Below are positions 26,641 to 35,876 of a stretch of 64,000 nucleotides of DNA, piece by piece. The position numbers and the translations under genes are program-made. The DNA is from Echinicola vietnamensis DSM 17526. Its GTDB lineage: Bacteria; Bacteroidota; Bacteroidia; Cytophagales; Cyclobacteriaceae. The stretch lies in assembly GCF_000325705.1 (NCBI RefSeq), contig NC_019904.1:3846001-3910000 (forward strand), given 5' to 3'. Below the pieces are notes generated by a model. The model saw only the letters and a program-made list of their open reading frames with translations, made no database searches and was not told the DNA's origin. Each line of letters begins with the position of its first letter. Position 1 is the first letter of the stretch.

Positions 26641-27201
26641 TGGCTTTATTTTTTTATTCATTTTCAGCTTCTCAAGAATTAAAATCATTACTTCACGAGT
26701 TTTTTTCAAATGTTCAAATTCTTCAGGTTGATACTTAGTCTCAATCATTAAAACATTCTGTCCGTAGGTTATATATTGATTTTGAAACTTGTCAAACTTC
26801 TTAACTGATAGCTTTAAGTCAGGAAAAAAAGAGGTGACAAACTCAATTTCGTCAATCGGTAAAAGATTAATTACCAATTTGTCTGAACATTCTATTTTTA
26901 GTTTTTCGGAAGAATTAAAAATTCTTGTCCAAAGTGATTTTTTCTCCATTGTCAAGTTCCAATTTTGGTCAAGTTCAATTGGTGAAACAAATGTTAATCG
27001 GTGTCCAATACGAAATGACGAGCCAAGTTCAGCTGATTTGTTAAACTTATTCTCGTAATGGATATAGAACCCTTGAAAGTCTTCGGAAGCTCTATATAAT
27101 TCTTGCTTTCCATAAAAGTAGTTGTTTTCACCACTTTCCTCTTTCAAGTTATAGTCCTCTACAAAGGACTTCCAATTGTCATCTATTTTTCTCCAATTCA
27201 A
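26614..27201 (-). CDS. Cassette-encoded hypothetical protein
   Basis: 195 residues, no signal peptide or membrane segment. The start appears to be TTG at 27201 (MNWRKIDDNWKSFVEDYN). It has alternating strands and helices, with FQGFYIHYENKF and RIGHRLTFVSPIELD, and a basic C-terminus lying in the next attC-like site. I do not recognise the family. It occupies one cassette between sites a and b. Confidence 0.65.
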   Translation of the reverse strand: MNWRKIDDNWKSFVEDYNLKEESGENNYFYGKQELYRASEDFQGFYIHYENKFNKSAELGSSFRIGHRLTFVSPIELDQNWNLTMEKKSLWTRIFNSSEKLKIECSDKLVINLLPIDEIEFVTSFFPDLKLSVKKFDKFQNQYITYGQNVLMIETKYQPEEFEHLKKTREVMILILEKLKMNKKIKPAHNTVYSK

Positions 27202-27220
27202 TGTTTGTCGTTTTTAGCTT

Positions 27221-27290
27221 GCACACAACGGTTTGTGTATGGTGTCGTAGCTATCCCGCAGGGTAGCTATGCACTATACACTGTGTTTGC
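27221..27290 (-). repeat. attC-like recombination site a
   Basis: Minus strand: GCAAACACAGTGTATAGTGC, ATAGCTACCC-TGC-GGGATAGCTAC, GACACCATACACAAACCGTT then GTGTGC. Arms TGTATAGTG(C)ATAGCTA and TAGCTA(CGA)CACCATACA pair with bulges, as in attC folded bottom strands. The last five codons of the rhomboid gene (ASKHSV and stop) are within it. Confidence 0.65.
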
Positions 27291-28824
27291 TTGCGTTTTT
27301 TATTAATTTTTCTTTTTCAATTAGTATCAATATTCCTCCAAGAATAAATCCGCTGATTAATCCACCAAAATGAGCCGCATTGTCAATCCCACCTAAAAAA
27401 CCGAATAGTAAACTTAGTCCGGCATAAAGTCCTAATAACATCCAAGTCATTCCACGCATATGTGTCGGATAGATTTTGAAAACAGTAAAAGCTAAAATCA
27501 ATCCATACAGTCCAAATATTGCTCCTGACGCACCAACACTTACTGTATTCTCGTGCCAATAGATACTGGCAATACTTGCTAGAATACCACAAACTATAAA
27601 GCTTATTATCAGCTGTGTTCTTCCGAGAATTCCTTCTAACAAACTTGCTCCTAATCCCAATCCGAACAAATTCATAAAAAGGTGCATAAGTCCACCGTGG
27701 ATAAATATCGAAGTGAAAAGTCTCCAATATTCTCCATTCACTACTTCAAACCGCCTATTTCCTCCAATCTCCAAGAGTTCTTTAGGTGTCGGTGAGACAA
27801 TATTCAGTCCTGCGAAAATCATTATTACGAAAACAGCAATATTTAAAAGAAGTAGGATTGCAGTAGCTTTATTTGGTCCTCTCGGGTCTAAAAACTCCAG
27901 CATATCTTTCAGGTCGTCTTCTTTTAATGGTTTGTCCTTTTTAAAGTCTCTCAATTCTTTTTCGTCAATTTTTGGAATGACCACCATCAATAGAAGGATA
28001 GAAGCTCCTATTCCAAATGAACCGAATATCCAAGGAAATGTATTCCCAAGTCTTTCCTCAAAAACGTCAGATTTAGGAACAAGAATGATCTGTTCCGATT
28101 CCTTGATATTGGGATTCTTTTCTTTGATTGCTTCTATAAAACCATCTCTGTCGTCAGAGTAACCAAGTTTTTCAAAGTATTTCGCATTTTGGAAATTGTA
28201 AGTTTCAAATTCTCTTTCAGATTTCTCAATGAAACTTCTGTATTCTCTATTTTTTTTATCGTCACTAATTCGATTGCTCAAATTTTTGGAGTACTCAACT
28301 CCGTACCAAACATTATCTGAATTTTCAAAAGGACAAGCGAGATATAGATAGAAGTTTAGATTGTCATTGTTCCTGCCTGAAGTTCTTGCTGTGACATATG
28401 GAAGTCTTGCGTTTTTGTCAACTATAAATGAGTTGATATCGAAGTACTTTTCATCTTTTTGACTTTTAGTTTCATAGGCGTTGGTAATCGACACCAAGTC
28501 ATATGATGCTTTTTCAATATAAGTCTGGCTTACAATTATTGGGACTGCAATTGCTGCTGCCATAGCAAATTGATAGCCGAAATATCCGTTATCTCGTTTA
28601 CCTCTTATGTTTAGAACTCTGATTCTCCTTCTAAGCCAAATTAGTATTGGTATCCATGGTAGGGCAAAAGGAATCCAAAAATTAAGCAAGTCTTCTTTTA
28701 ATGGAAGAACTCCTAGTTTAATGTCAAAAGTCCACCTGAATAGGTTATAATAAAGAATAGTTCCAATTGAAACTACTAAAAATGGTAGATATACTTCCTT
28801 TATTTTTATTCCAAAGTTGTTCAA
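27274..28824 (-). CDS. Cassette-encoded rhomboid intramembrane protease
   Basis: 516 residues. The C-terminal half is a rhomboid: EYWRLFTSIFIHGGLMHLFM, the nucleophile Ser433 in GASG and the catalytic His485 in AAHFGG, with six or more membrane helices. The N-terminal 320 residues are unusual: two membrane segments (about 12-30 and 50-66), another at 85-102, then a soluble region of about 160 residues (105-262) and a helix at 268-285. The substrate is unknown. At 1.55 kb it is large for a cassette gene. It is the first gene after the recombinase, the position of the newest cassette in an integron. Confidence 0.85.
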   Translation of the reverse strand: MNNFGIKIKEVYLPFLVVSIGTILYYNLFRWTFDIKLGVLPLKEDLLNFWIPFALPWIPILIWLRRRIRVLNIRGKRDNGYFGYQFAMAAAIAVPIIVSQTYIEKASYDLVSITNAYETKSQKDEKYFDINSFIVDKNARLPYVTARTSGRNNDNLNFYLYLACPFENSDNVWYGVEYSKNLSNRISDDKKNREYRSFIEKSEREFETYNFQNAKYFEKLGYSDDRDGFIEAIKEKNPNIKESEQIILVPKSDVFEERLGNTFPWIFGSFGIGASILLLMVVIPKIDEKELRDFKKDKPLKEDDLKDMLEFLDPRGPNKATAILLLLNIAVFVIMIFAGLNIVSPTPKELLEIGGNRRFEVVNGEYWRLFTSIFIHGGLMHLFMNLFGLGLGASLLEGILGRTQLIISFIVCGILASIASIYWHENTVSVGASGAIFGLYGLILAFTVFKIYPTHMRGMTWMLLGLYAGLSLLFGFLGGIDNAAHFGGLISGFILGGILILIEKEKLIKNASKHSV

Positions 28825-28928
28825 TGTTCGATTCGGTTTTTTAATGCAAGCTAACTTGTATATCTGTAAACCAAAGGTTTAACAAGCCCCTGTTATTTGT
28901 TGGATTGTTATACCATTGGTGATTTTTA
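28825..28928. other. Putative attI-like junction
   Basis: 104 bases between the recombinase stop and the first cassette gene. The text AAGTTAGCTTGCATT (minus, near 28845-28860) resembles the start of the next cassette (TTGTGTGCAAGCTAAAAACG). If this is an integron, the primary insertion site should be here. No palindrome of attC type is present, as expected for attI. Confidence 0.35.
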
Positions 28929-30038
28929 TTAAAGGTCATCAAAGGGAGATTTAATCTTCCTGATACTATTATCAGTGACGTGTGTATAAATTTCTGTCGT
29001 CCTACTGCTATTGTGACCTAATATTTCCTGAATATAGCGCAAGTCGGTGCCATTTTCCAAAAGATGGGTAGCAAAAGAGTGTCTAAGCCAATGTAAAGTG
29101 ACTGGCTTTTTTATACCTGATTTTCCCAAGGCTGACTTAAGTATTTTCTGCAAGCTACCTGAACTGTACTTAGAATTTAGCTTTTTACCTTAAAACAAGA
29201 AATATTGGGGACGCTCATATTTATAATATTCCCTCAGCAAGGCTATTGTCTTGTCAGATAAAGGCACCACTCTATCTTTCTTTCCTTTAGATTGGCGTAC
29301 AATCAATAAGCCTCTTTTGGAATCTACATCGCTTATTTTTAAGTGCAACACTTCACTTCTTCTAAGTCCACAAGCATATATAATTGAAAGCATGGTTCTG
29401 TGCTTGATGTTTTTATGCGCTTCCAATATCCTTTTAACTTCTTCTTTACTCAGTACATTGGGTAATTTGGAAGGCTTCCGGGGCCTTGAAACCACTTCTG
29501 GATCAAGTTTTCTGTTTTGCTTAATATTGAAAAATAGTTTAATCGCATTGATTACTTGACTTTGATAAGATACCGAGTATTGTCTGTCAATAATGAAGTC
29601 TTTGGTGAATTTTTCTAGATCCTCATTTTTTATCTCGCTTAAAGGCTTGTTCTCCAAAAACCTGAAAAATATTTCCAAACTACCCCTGTAGGTCATTACG
29701 GTACTTTCACTGTACCGCTTATTTTTCATCCAATCCTGAAATGCTTCTATTTCTTTAAAAATCTCAAGCGCTAATGGAGGGAGTTCAGGGAAAGTTTTGG
29801 GCAAATTGGCTTTTCTAAATGAGGAATAATCCAACCACACCTTTCCTTTGAAAAATAGGATCAAGCGATCTAGAATATCATCAGTGTAGGGAACCCACCA
29901 GGCCTTTTCATGCCTGTTCCATTCACAATTGGGAAAGGTTTTTACCAGTTCCTTCAGTTCAAAATCGTAGGGGAATTCCAGTTTGACCATAGGCTTCTTT
30001 CCCAAAAAGCTGTTAGATAAAATAATATTTTTCATCAT
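28929..30038 (-). pseudogene. Tyrosine recombinase/integrase with an in-frame stop
   Basis: The minus strand reads one frame of 369 codons broken only by TAA at codon 283 (29190-29192). Residues 1-75 are an extra N-terminal domain (CEWNRHEKAWWVPYTDD), about 90-180 the SAM-like core-binding domain, 195-369 the catalytic domain: Arg226 in GLRRSE, Lys251 region KGKKDR, His316 and Arg319 in HWLRH, His342 in LGHNS, Tyr351 in EIYTH, ending IKSPFDDL. The stop separates box I from box II, so the truncated protein cannot be active. XerA/IntI-like by ending and motif order, but no long IntI-specific insertion lies between the boxes. Confidence 0.85.
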
Positions 30039-30284
30039 ACAAAAAGTTCTTAGTTCAAATTTGATCAGGTTGTATCAGAAGATTGAAACCTGACAGGTTT
30101 TTTGAAGGCAAGCCTACAAGACTTTATGGACTGCAAAAACTTGTCTGGTTTTATTCATTTCCAAAATAGGACAAAGCAGTCCTAATGATAATAATGTATT
30201 GCTTTGTAAGGCGTATTACTATGAAAAACACTTCTGCTTACATTTTGATCAGCAAAAATTAACCTATAATCATTTTTAAGTAGG

Positions 30285-30941
30285 TCATAAATCCATCTCA
30301 GGAATATCTCCTTCCACTACCAACCTGCCTTCGGTTTTGGATCGAATTTCTTCTACGCTCACTCCGGGTGCCCTTTCGATCAGTTTGAAGCCTCCCTCAG
30401 GTAGCACCTTCAAGTAGGCCAGGTCTGTCACGATCTTTTTGACGCATTGGATGCCTGTCAGGGGAAGGGTGCAGCGTTTGAGAAGCTTGGATTTTCCGTC
30501 TTTGCTGCAATGCTGCATGGCCACGATGATGTTTTCTGCAGAGGCCACCAAGTCCATGGCACCCCCCATGCCTTTGACCATTTTGCCGGGAATTTTCCAG
30601 TTGGCAATATCCCCATTTTCAGACACTTCCATGGCACCCAAGATGGTCAGGTCCACATGGCCACCACGGATCATGGTGAAGGAATCTGCGGAATTAAAAA
30701 GTGCCGAACCTTTGACCATGCTGATCGTCTGCTTGCCGGCATTGATCAGGTCGGCATCCACTTGGTCTTCGGTAGGGAAGGGGCCGATCCCCAGCAGCCC
30801 GTTCTCCGACTGCAGGACTACTTCCAATCCCTCGGGGATATAGTTGGCCACGAGGGTGGGAATGCCTATGCCCAGGTTAATGTACTGGCCATTTTTGATT
30901 TCTTTGGCGATCCGCTGGGCAATTTGTTCTTTGTTGAGCAT
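30285..30941 (-). CDS. scoB: 3-oxoacid CoA-transferase subunit B
   Basis: 218 residues, full length for the beta subunit. The catalytic glutamate is Glu46 in the SENGLLG motif. INLGIGIPTLVANY and the GGHVDLTILGAMEVSENGDI stretch are family signatures. With subunit A it transfers CoA between succinyl-CoA and acetoacetate (or a similar 3-oxoacid), feeding ketone bodies into acetyl-CoA. It lies 144 bases downstream of scoA on the same strand; the gap holds a small CCCGCGAACGGG hairpin. Confidence 0.93.
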   Translation of the reverse strand: MLNKEQIAQRIAKEIKNGQYINLGIGIPTLVANYIPEGLEVVLQSENGLLGIGPFPTEDQVDADLINAGKQTISMVKGSALFNSADSFTMIRGGHVDLTILGAMEVSENGDIANWKIPGKMVKGMGGAMDLVASAENIIVAMQHCSKDGKSKLLKRCTLPLTGIQCVKKIVTDLAYLKVLPEGGFKLIERAPGVSVEEIRSKTEGRLVVEGDIPEMDL

Positions 30942-31085
30942 GGCTGTTGTGTTTGGGTAAAAGAAGGTTAAATCACATAAACTAAGGTTCGATGGTACAG
31001 GTCTTTTCAGCGTTATGGCTCCGGGTGGGTGGCCTTCATGGGGCGTCCCGCGAACGGGATTCGTCTTCCTGTGGAGAGCCTTGTC

Positions 31086-31778
31086 CTATTTTACCGTTCG
31101 TTTTTCGATTCGTTTTTCATAATGATCTCCCTGAAAAATCCGCTGTACAAAAATCCCCGGCGTATGGATTTGGTTGGGGTCCAATGTGCCAGCAGGGACC
31201 AGTTCTTCCACTTCGGCAATGGTAATGGTGCCAGCAGTGGCCATCATCGGGTTAAAATTCCGGGCCGTCCCTTTGTAGATCAGGTTTCCGGCGGTGTCAC
31301 CTTTCCACGCTTTGACCAAGGAGAAATCGGCTTTTAGCCATCGTTCCAAAATATACAGTTTACCGTCAAACTCCCGCATTTCCTTGCCTTCAGCCACTTC
31401 TGTCCCGACACCAGCAGGCGTAAAAAAAGCAGGAATCCCTGCGCCACCGGCACGGGTGCGTTCTGCCAGAGACCCTTGTGGGATCAGCTCCACTTCCAGC
31501 TCACCACTGAGAAGCTGCCGCTCAAATTCCGCATTTTCTCCCACATAACTGGAAATCATCTTTTTGACCATGCGCTTTTTGAGCATCAGCCCGATGCCAA
31601 AATCGTCCACTCCGGCATTGTTGGAAATGCAGGTGAGTCCACTGATCGGCTTCTTGAGCAGGGCATCGATGCAATTTTCGGGAATGCCACAAAGGCCAAA
31701 ACCACCCAACATTAAGACGGAATTGCTGGGGATGTCCTCTACCGCTTCTTCGGCACCGCTAACTGTTTTATTGATCAT
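31086..31778 (-). CDS. scoA: 3-oxoacid CoA-transferase subunit A
   Basis: 230 residues. The glycine-rich start [20 protein letters not shown] is the CoA-transferase family I signature of alpha subunits. [35 protein letters not shown] and [20 protein letters not shown] are also conserved. Forms a heterodimer or heterotetramer with ScoB. First gene of the pair, probably with its promoter in the 333 bases upstream. Confidence 0.93.
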   Translation of the reverse strand: MINKTVSGAEEAVEDIPSNSVLMLGGFGLCGIPENCIDALLKKPISGLTCISNNAGVDDFGIGLMLKKRMVKKMISSYVGENAEFERQLLSGELEVELIPQGSLAERTRAGGAGIPAFFTPAGVGTEVAEGKEMREFDGKLYILERWLKADFSLVKAWKGDTAGNLIYKGTARNFNPMMATAGTITIAEVEELVPAGTLDPNQIHTPGIFVQRIFQGDHYEKRIEKRTVK

Positions 31779-32111
31779 ACTTTTATCGTTTATGGAGAAC
31801 TTTGCTATTCAAGGATCGGTCGACAGTATCCCGTGATCAAGGTCCTGAAAACAGCAGACTGCACCATCTGTGTTTTTGACCCTTTTTCGACCATCAAACC
31901 ACTGTCAAAACCCCATGGCAACCCACAAACCTCCCTCGAAGTCTCGCAGTGATGGTTTTAAAATCGAACCCGGCTATATGGCCCCCGTTTTTTCTTGTGC
32001 TGGCTTTTTTTATGCCGCAAAGGAAAAGTCTGGAAGGGGAGAAGATCCATTTTCCTTAGCGATCACCTGTCCACGGATAGGCAATTTTCCCAAAAGCACA
32101 CACTCAAACGG
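31779..32111. other. Intergenic region between ribF and scoA
   Basis: 333 bases without a supported gene. Apparent frames here are antisense extensions of ribF. No FMN riboswitch or clear terminator was recognised. Confidence 0.5.
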
Positions 32112-33041
32112 TCAAAGTCCAAGGATTTGCCGGGCTTTTTGCTTATCTCGCTCCAATTGGGCCTTTAGCTCTTCTAAATTTGCAAATTTTCTTTCCGGTC
32201 TCAAAAATTCCGTGAAATAAACTGTGATTTGTTTGTCGTAGAGGTTGTCATTATAATCAAAAAGGTGTGCTTCTACCGTTTGTTCTATCCCGTCCACGGT
32301 AGGGCGATTGCCGATATTGAGCATGCCGTAGTACATTTCTTGCCCGACACCTATCCGTACGGCATAAGCCCCGTCCCCTGGGATCAATTTGTAATTGTTG
32401 GGGACATGGATGTTGGCCGTGGGAAAGTCAATGGAGCGGCCGATCTGTTGGCCTTTGATGACGATGCCGTTTAACTCGTACTCCCTGCCCAAAAATTCAT
32501 TGGCTTCGGTGACATTTCCTTCCAGCAGGGCGGTCCGGATTTTGGTACTGGAAATGCCTACATTATCGATGTCTTCCCTGGATATTTCTTCAATATCAAA
32601 GCCGTAACGGGCCTTGTTTTCCATCAAGTGTTCAAAACTCCCTTCCCGGTTTTTGCCAAACCGGTGATCGTAGCCGATGACCAGCTTTTCGGTTTGGATT
32701 TTCTCGATCAAGACCTGTTGGATGAATTCCTCACTGGTCATTTGGGAAAATTCTTTGGTAAAAGGGATGGTGATCAGGTGGTCAATGCCGAACATCTCGA
32801 GCAACCGGGCCTTTTCTTCAAAAGTCGTCAGCAGTCGAAGGTTGTGCTCTTCCGGATACAGCACTAGCCGGGGATGGGGCCAAAAGGTAATCAAAACCGT
32901 TTCACCACGCATCCTTTCGGCCATATTATCGATTCGGTCCAGGATCTTTTGATGGCCCAAGTGCACACCATCAAAAGTACCGCTGGTAACAACGGCATTT
33001 TTTACAGGTTTAAAATGGTCAAGGCCTTCGTAAATCTTCAT
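32112..33041 (-). CDS. ribF: Bifunctional riboflavin kinase / FAD synthetase
   Basis: 309 residues. N-terminal FAD synthetase (about 1-180) with the nucleotidyltransferase motif GTFDGVHLGH (His27, His30) and ISSTKIR (163-169). C-terminal riboflavin kinase (about 183-309) with the PTAN motif at 207-210 (IDFPTAN) and a GAYAVRIG strand. It converts riboflavin to FMN and then FAD in the cytosol. Its ATG overlaps the truB stop by 4 bases (ATGA), so it is translationally coupled in the ftsX-to-ribF operon. Confidence 0.96.
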   Translation of the reverse strand: MKIYEGLDHFKPVKNAVVTSGTFDGVHLGHQKILDRIDNMAERMRGETVLITFWPHPRLVLYPEEHNLRLLTTFEEKARLLEMFGIDHLITIPFTKEFSQMTSEEFIQQVLIEKIQTEKLVIGYDHRFGKNREGSFEHLMENKARYGFDIEEISREDIDNVGISSTKIRTALLEGNVTEANEFLGREYELNGIVIKGQQIGRSIDFPTANIHVPNNYKLIPGDGAYAVRIGVGQEMYYGMLNIGNRPTVDGIEQTVEAHLFDYNDNLYDKQITVYFTEFLRPERKFANLEELKAQLERDKQKARQILGL

Positions 33042-33712
33042 GAATGGGCTTCTCCTTTGATTTTTTCTACAATCTCATCGATTTCAGAGGCGTCCGATAG
33101 GTGGCTGTCACCAATTCTCGTCCGGGTCAGGGCAGACATGTAGGCACCCACCTGAAGCGCTTCCCCCAAATCCCTGGCAAGGCTCCTGATGTATGTCCCC
33201 TTGGAACAGACTATACGAAAATCGATTTCCGGAAGTTCGCACCGCGTGATTTCAAAAACGAAAACAGTGACCGGTCTGGGATCCAGCTTTACATCAATGC
33301 CTTTTCGGGCAGACTCGTAAACCCTTTTGCCGTCTTTTTTGATGGCCGAGTGGGTAGGTGGTACTTGCATGATATCACCTGTCAGGGATTTACAGGCTTC
33401 TTGTATGGCTTCTAAGGTAAGGTGGGATGGATCGGCCACCACTTCTACCTCTTGTTCCAAGTCAAAAGAAGCGGTGGTTTTGCCAAGGACAAAGGTCCCG
33501 GTGTATTCCTTTTCCTGTCCCATATAGTCATTGATGCTTTTGGTCTTTTTGCCAGCACAAATGATCAATAATCCTGTTGCCAGCGGATCCAAGGTGCCCG
33601 CATGGCCTACTTTTTTGATTTTGAGGGTATTCCTGATCTTCTTGACCACATCAAAAGAGGTCCAGCGGTATGGCTTGTTGACCAGAAATACTTCTCCGTA
33701 AGGTGTTTCCAT
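33038..33712 (-). CDS. truB: tRNA pseudouridine(55) synthase
   Basis: 224 residues, slightly short for TruB because the C-terminal PUA extension is reduced, as often in Bacteroidota. Catalytic Asp42 in GHAGTLDPLATGLL. KPYRWTSFDVVKKIR at the N-terminus and CSKGTYIRSLARDLG are family motifs. It makes pseudouridine 55 in the T-loop of tRNAs. Starts 1 base after the uppP stop and overlaps ribF. Confidence 0.95.
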   Translation of the reverse strand: METPYGEVFLVNKPYRWTSFDVVKKIRNTLKIKKVGHAGTLDPLATGLLIICAGKKTKSINDYMGQEKEYTGTFVLGKTTASFDLEQEVEVVADPSHLTLEAIQEACKSLTGDIMQVPPTHSAIKKDGKRVYESARKGIDVKLDPRPVTVFVFEITRCELPEIDFRIVCSKGTYIRSLARDLGEALQVGAYMSALTRTRIGDSHLSDASEIDEIVEKIKGEAHS

Positions 33713-33713
33713 T

Positions 33714-34511
33714 TTACATTGTTAATCCGCCAATGAGCGCAATGAGCCCCACAATGGCACAATAAACGGCAAAATAAATGAGTTTGCCGCGTTTTACGAT
33801 ATTGATCATCCAGATACAGGCGGCCAGTCCAGCGATAAAAGCTGCGATAAAGCCGGCAGATAGGACGGTCATGGAGATGCCCTCAGCCAAGCTGGGATCC
33901 TCCAAATATTTTAGCATCTTGATTCCTGATGCACCTAGAATGGGCAGCAAGACCATTAAGAATGAAAACCTCGTGGCCCGTTCTTTTTCCACGCCGATCA
34001 GCAGGGCGGTCGCAATGGTCGATCCTGACCTGCTGATGCCCGGCATAATGGCGATGGTCTGCGCTACACCGATGACCAGTGCCTTCGGAAAGGTGACATG
34101 ACCTTCCCGCTTGGAGGCAAAGTGGGAAAAGGCCAAAAGGGCAGCGGTGACCAAAAGCATGGCACCGACAAATATTATTTTTCCTCCAAACAGCATTTCA
34201 ATTTGCTCCTCAAACAGGACGCCTACGATTCCGATGGGAATCATGGACAGTAGGATTTTTGCCGTAAACTGTGTGCCGTCGTTCCACTGGAACTTAAAGA
34301 GATCCTTGATGATATTGGCCAGGTCTTTCCGGAATACTACGATCGTACTCAGGGCCGTGGCGGCATGGACCACCACGGTAAAGAGCAGGTTGTCTGCTGC
34401 CTGTACATCCAAAAGAAAAGAGCCCAGTTCGATATGGCCACTACTGGACACCGGCAAAAATTCAGTTAACCCCTGAATGATGCCCAGGATAATCGCTTCA
34501 ATGATGGTCAT
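33714..34511 (-). CDS. uppP: Undecaprenyl-diphosphatase (BacA/UppP)
   Basis: 265 residues, polytopic inner-membrane protein. The two active-site regions are QGLTEFLPVSSSGH (13-26) and PGISRSGST (157-165). It dephosphorylates undecaprenyl diphosphate to recycle the lipid carrier of peptidoglycan synthesis and gives bacitracin tolerance. It directly follows the DUF3098 gene with no spacer and precedes truB by 1 base. Confidence 0.96.
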   Translation of the reverse strand: MTIIEAIILGIIQGLTEFLPVSSSGHIELGSFLLDVQAADNLLFTVVVHAATALSTIVVFRKDLANIIKDLFKFQWNDGTQFTAKILLSMIPIGIVGVLFEEQIEMLFGGKIIFVGAMLLVTAALLAFSHFASKREGHVTFPKALVIGVAQTIAIMPGISRSGSTIATALLIGVEKERATRFSFLMVLLPILGASGIKMLKYLEDPSLAEGISMTVLSAGFIAAFIAGLAACIWMINIVKRGKLIYFAVYCAIVGLIALIGGLTM

Positions 34512-34721
34512 TTATTCTTCAGATTTAGATTTTGAAAAAATGGCATAAAATTCAAAAATGAACCCAAAAAGGGTGACCAATGGCCCCAATGTAAGGCCCA
34601 TGAAACCAAATCCGTGCGGCTCGCTGTCCAGCCCAATAATGATAAATCCTACCACGATGATGGCAATGCCGATCAGCATTAACAGGTAATTTCTCTTAGA
34701 AAAAGGTAAGTTGTTGTTCAT
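34512..34721 (-). CDS. DUF3098 family small membrane protein
   Basis: 69 residues with two membrane helices (about 11-30 and 44-64) and the signature KRNYLLMLIGIAIIVVGFI followed by a GLDSEPHGF loop. DUF3098 proteins are known in Bacteroidota almost always between ftsX and uppP, as here, hinting at a role in envelope biogenesis or division. The stop of ftsX is 1 base away. Confidence 0.88.
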   Translation of the reverse strand: MNNNLPFSKRNYLLMLIGIAIIVVGFIIIGLDSEPHGFGFMGLTLGPLVTLFGFIFEFYAIFSKSKSEE

Positions 34722-34722
34722 C

Positions 34723-35613
34723 TTAATAAAGTTCGTCCAATGACATTCGTAAATACTTGTTCACTGCCCTGAGCGTGCTGAAGAAGGAAAGTATGGCACC
34801 CAAAAGCACCAGCCCTCCGAAGAGCATCAGTTGCATTTGGTTATTTTGGAGTAATGCAAATCCGTCTATGTTGGCTTTGGTATATTCGATCAGTCCGTAA
34901 AGCATGGCCGAGGAAATGATCCCTGCCAAGGCTCCAAACATAAAGGAACGGTTCAGGAAGGGCTTACGGATAAATCCCCTCGTCGCACCGACCAGCTGCA
35001 TGCTTCGAATCAGAAAGCGCTGGCTGAATAACGCAAGCCTAATGGTATTATTGATCAATATAATTACGGTAACGACCAAAATCAAGATGAAAGCACCAAG
35101 AACGATGCTTACTTTCATCAGGTTTTTATTGATGGACTCCACCAGGTCATTCATGTACGTTACTTCGAAGACACCATCCATCTTCTGGATGCCGGCGACG
35201 ATTTTTTCCATCTTTTCGGAGGTTTGGTATTCCTCGTTGATCGATAGCACGTAGCTGTCCCGAAGAGGATTGTCATCCAGGAATTTGCTAAAATCTTCCC
35301 CCGTGTCTGCCAGAAAAGTGGCAGCGGCTTCATCAGCGGTGATAAAGGAAAGCTGGGCGCCGTCCTCTTTTTTCAGAATATAGGGCTGACTTTCGAGCAG
35401 TTTGCCAAGCTTGGCCTGGTCTGCCTCGGAGATATTTTTGTGTAGAAATACCTGAACTTCGATGTTTTCACGAATGATCGAAGTGAGGGTCTTGGCCTGA
35501 ATGACGATGACCCCAAAAAGTCCTACAATGAAAAGCGAGAGTGTGGTGCTGAATAGCACACTCATAAATTTAAAACTCCCTAACCTTTTCTTTTTCCTTG
35601 AAGATTTGCCCAT
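34723..35613 (-). CDS. ftsX: Cell-division permease FtsX
   Basis: 296 residues. A basic N-terminus (SSRKKKRLG), one membrane helix (about 18-40), a periplasmic domain (about 45-165) with DNPLRDSYVLSI, and three C-terminal helices, as in FtsX. The partner ATPase FtsE is not in the window. FtsEX couples ATP hydrolysis to septal peptidoglycan hydrolase activation. First gene of the ftsX-DUF3098-uppP-truB-ribF operon and divergent from the symporter gene. Confidence 0.92.
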   Translation of the reverse strand: MGKSSRKKKRLGSFKFMSVLFSTTLSLFIVGLFGVIVIQAKTLTSIIRENIEVQVFLHKNISEADQAKLGKLLESQPYILKKEDGAQLSFITADEAAATFLADTGEDFSKFLDDNPLRDSYVLSINEEYQTSEKMEKIVAGIQKMDGVFEVTYMNDLVESINKNLMKVSIVLGAFILILVVTVIILINNTIRLALFSQRFLIRSMQLVGATRGFIRKPFLNRSFMFGALAGIISSAMLYGLIEYTKANIDGFALLQNNQMQLMLFGGLVLLGAILSFFSTLRAVNKYLRMSLDELY

Positions 35614-35876
35614 GCTGCTGTGAATTCTTCCAAAATTAATCAGGTATCTGTATTAAACCAATGATATTGGATTAAAATGAAACCCGTAAAATATTGCCAG
35701 TATAACGATCAGATGTCCGTAAAATTTTGCGTGATTTTTACCACTGGTACAAAATAAAGGATAGTATGGAATATTGTTTCGATTAAATTCGGATTTTTTT
35801 CTTTTATTTGGGGCCTTGTTGAATAATTACCCAGATATAAAAGGTTCATTGGTGAACCTCGATTAAAAAGACCGTT
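35614..35876. promoter_or_regulatory. Divergent promoter region ftsX / alanine symporter
   Basis: 263 AT-rich bases between divergently transcribed genes. GGTTCATTGGTGAACC (35840-35855) is a near-perfect palindrome just upstream of the symporter start and may be an operator or leader hairpin. No riboswitch was recognised. Confidence 0.4.
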
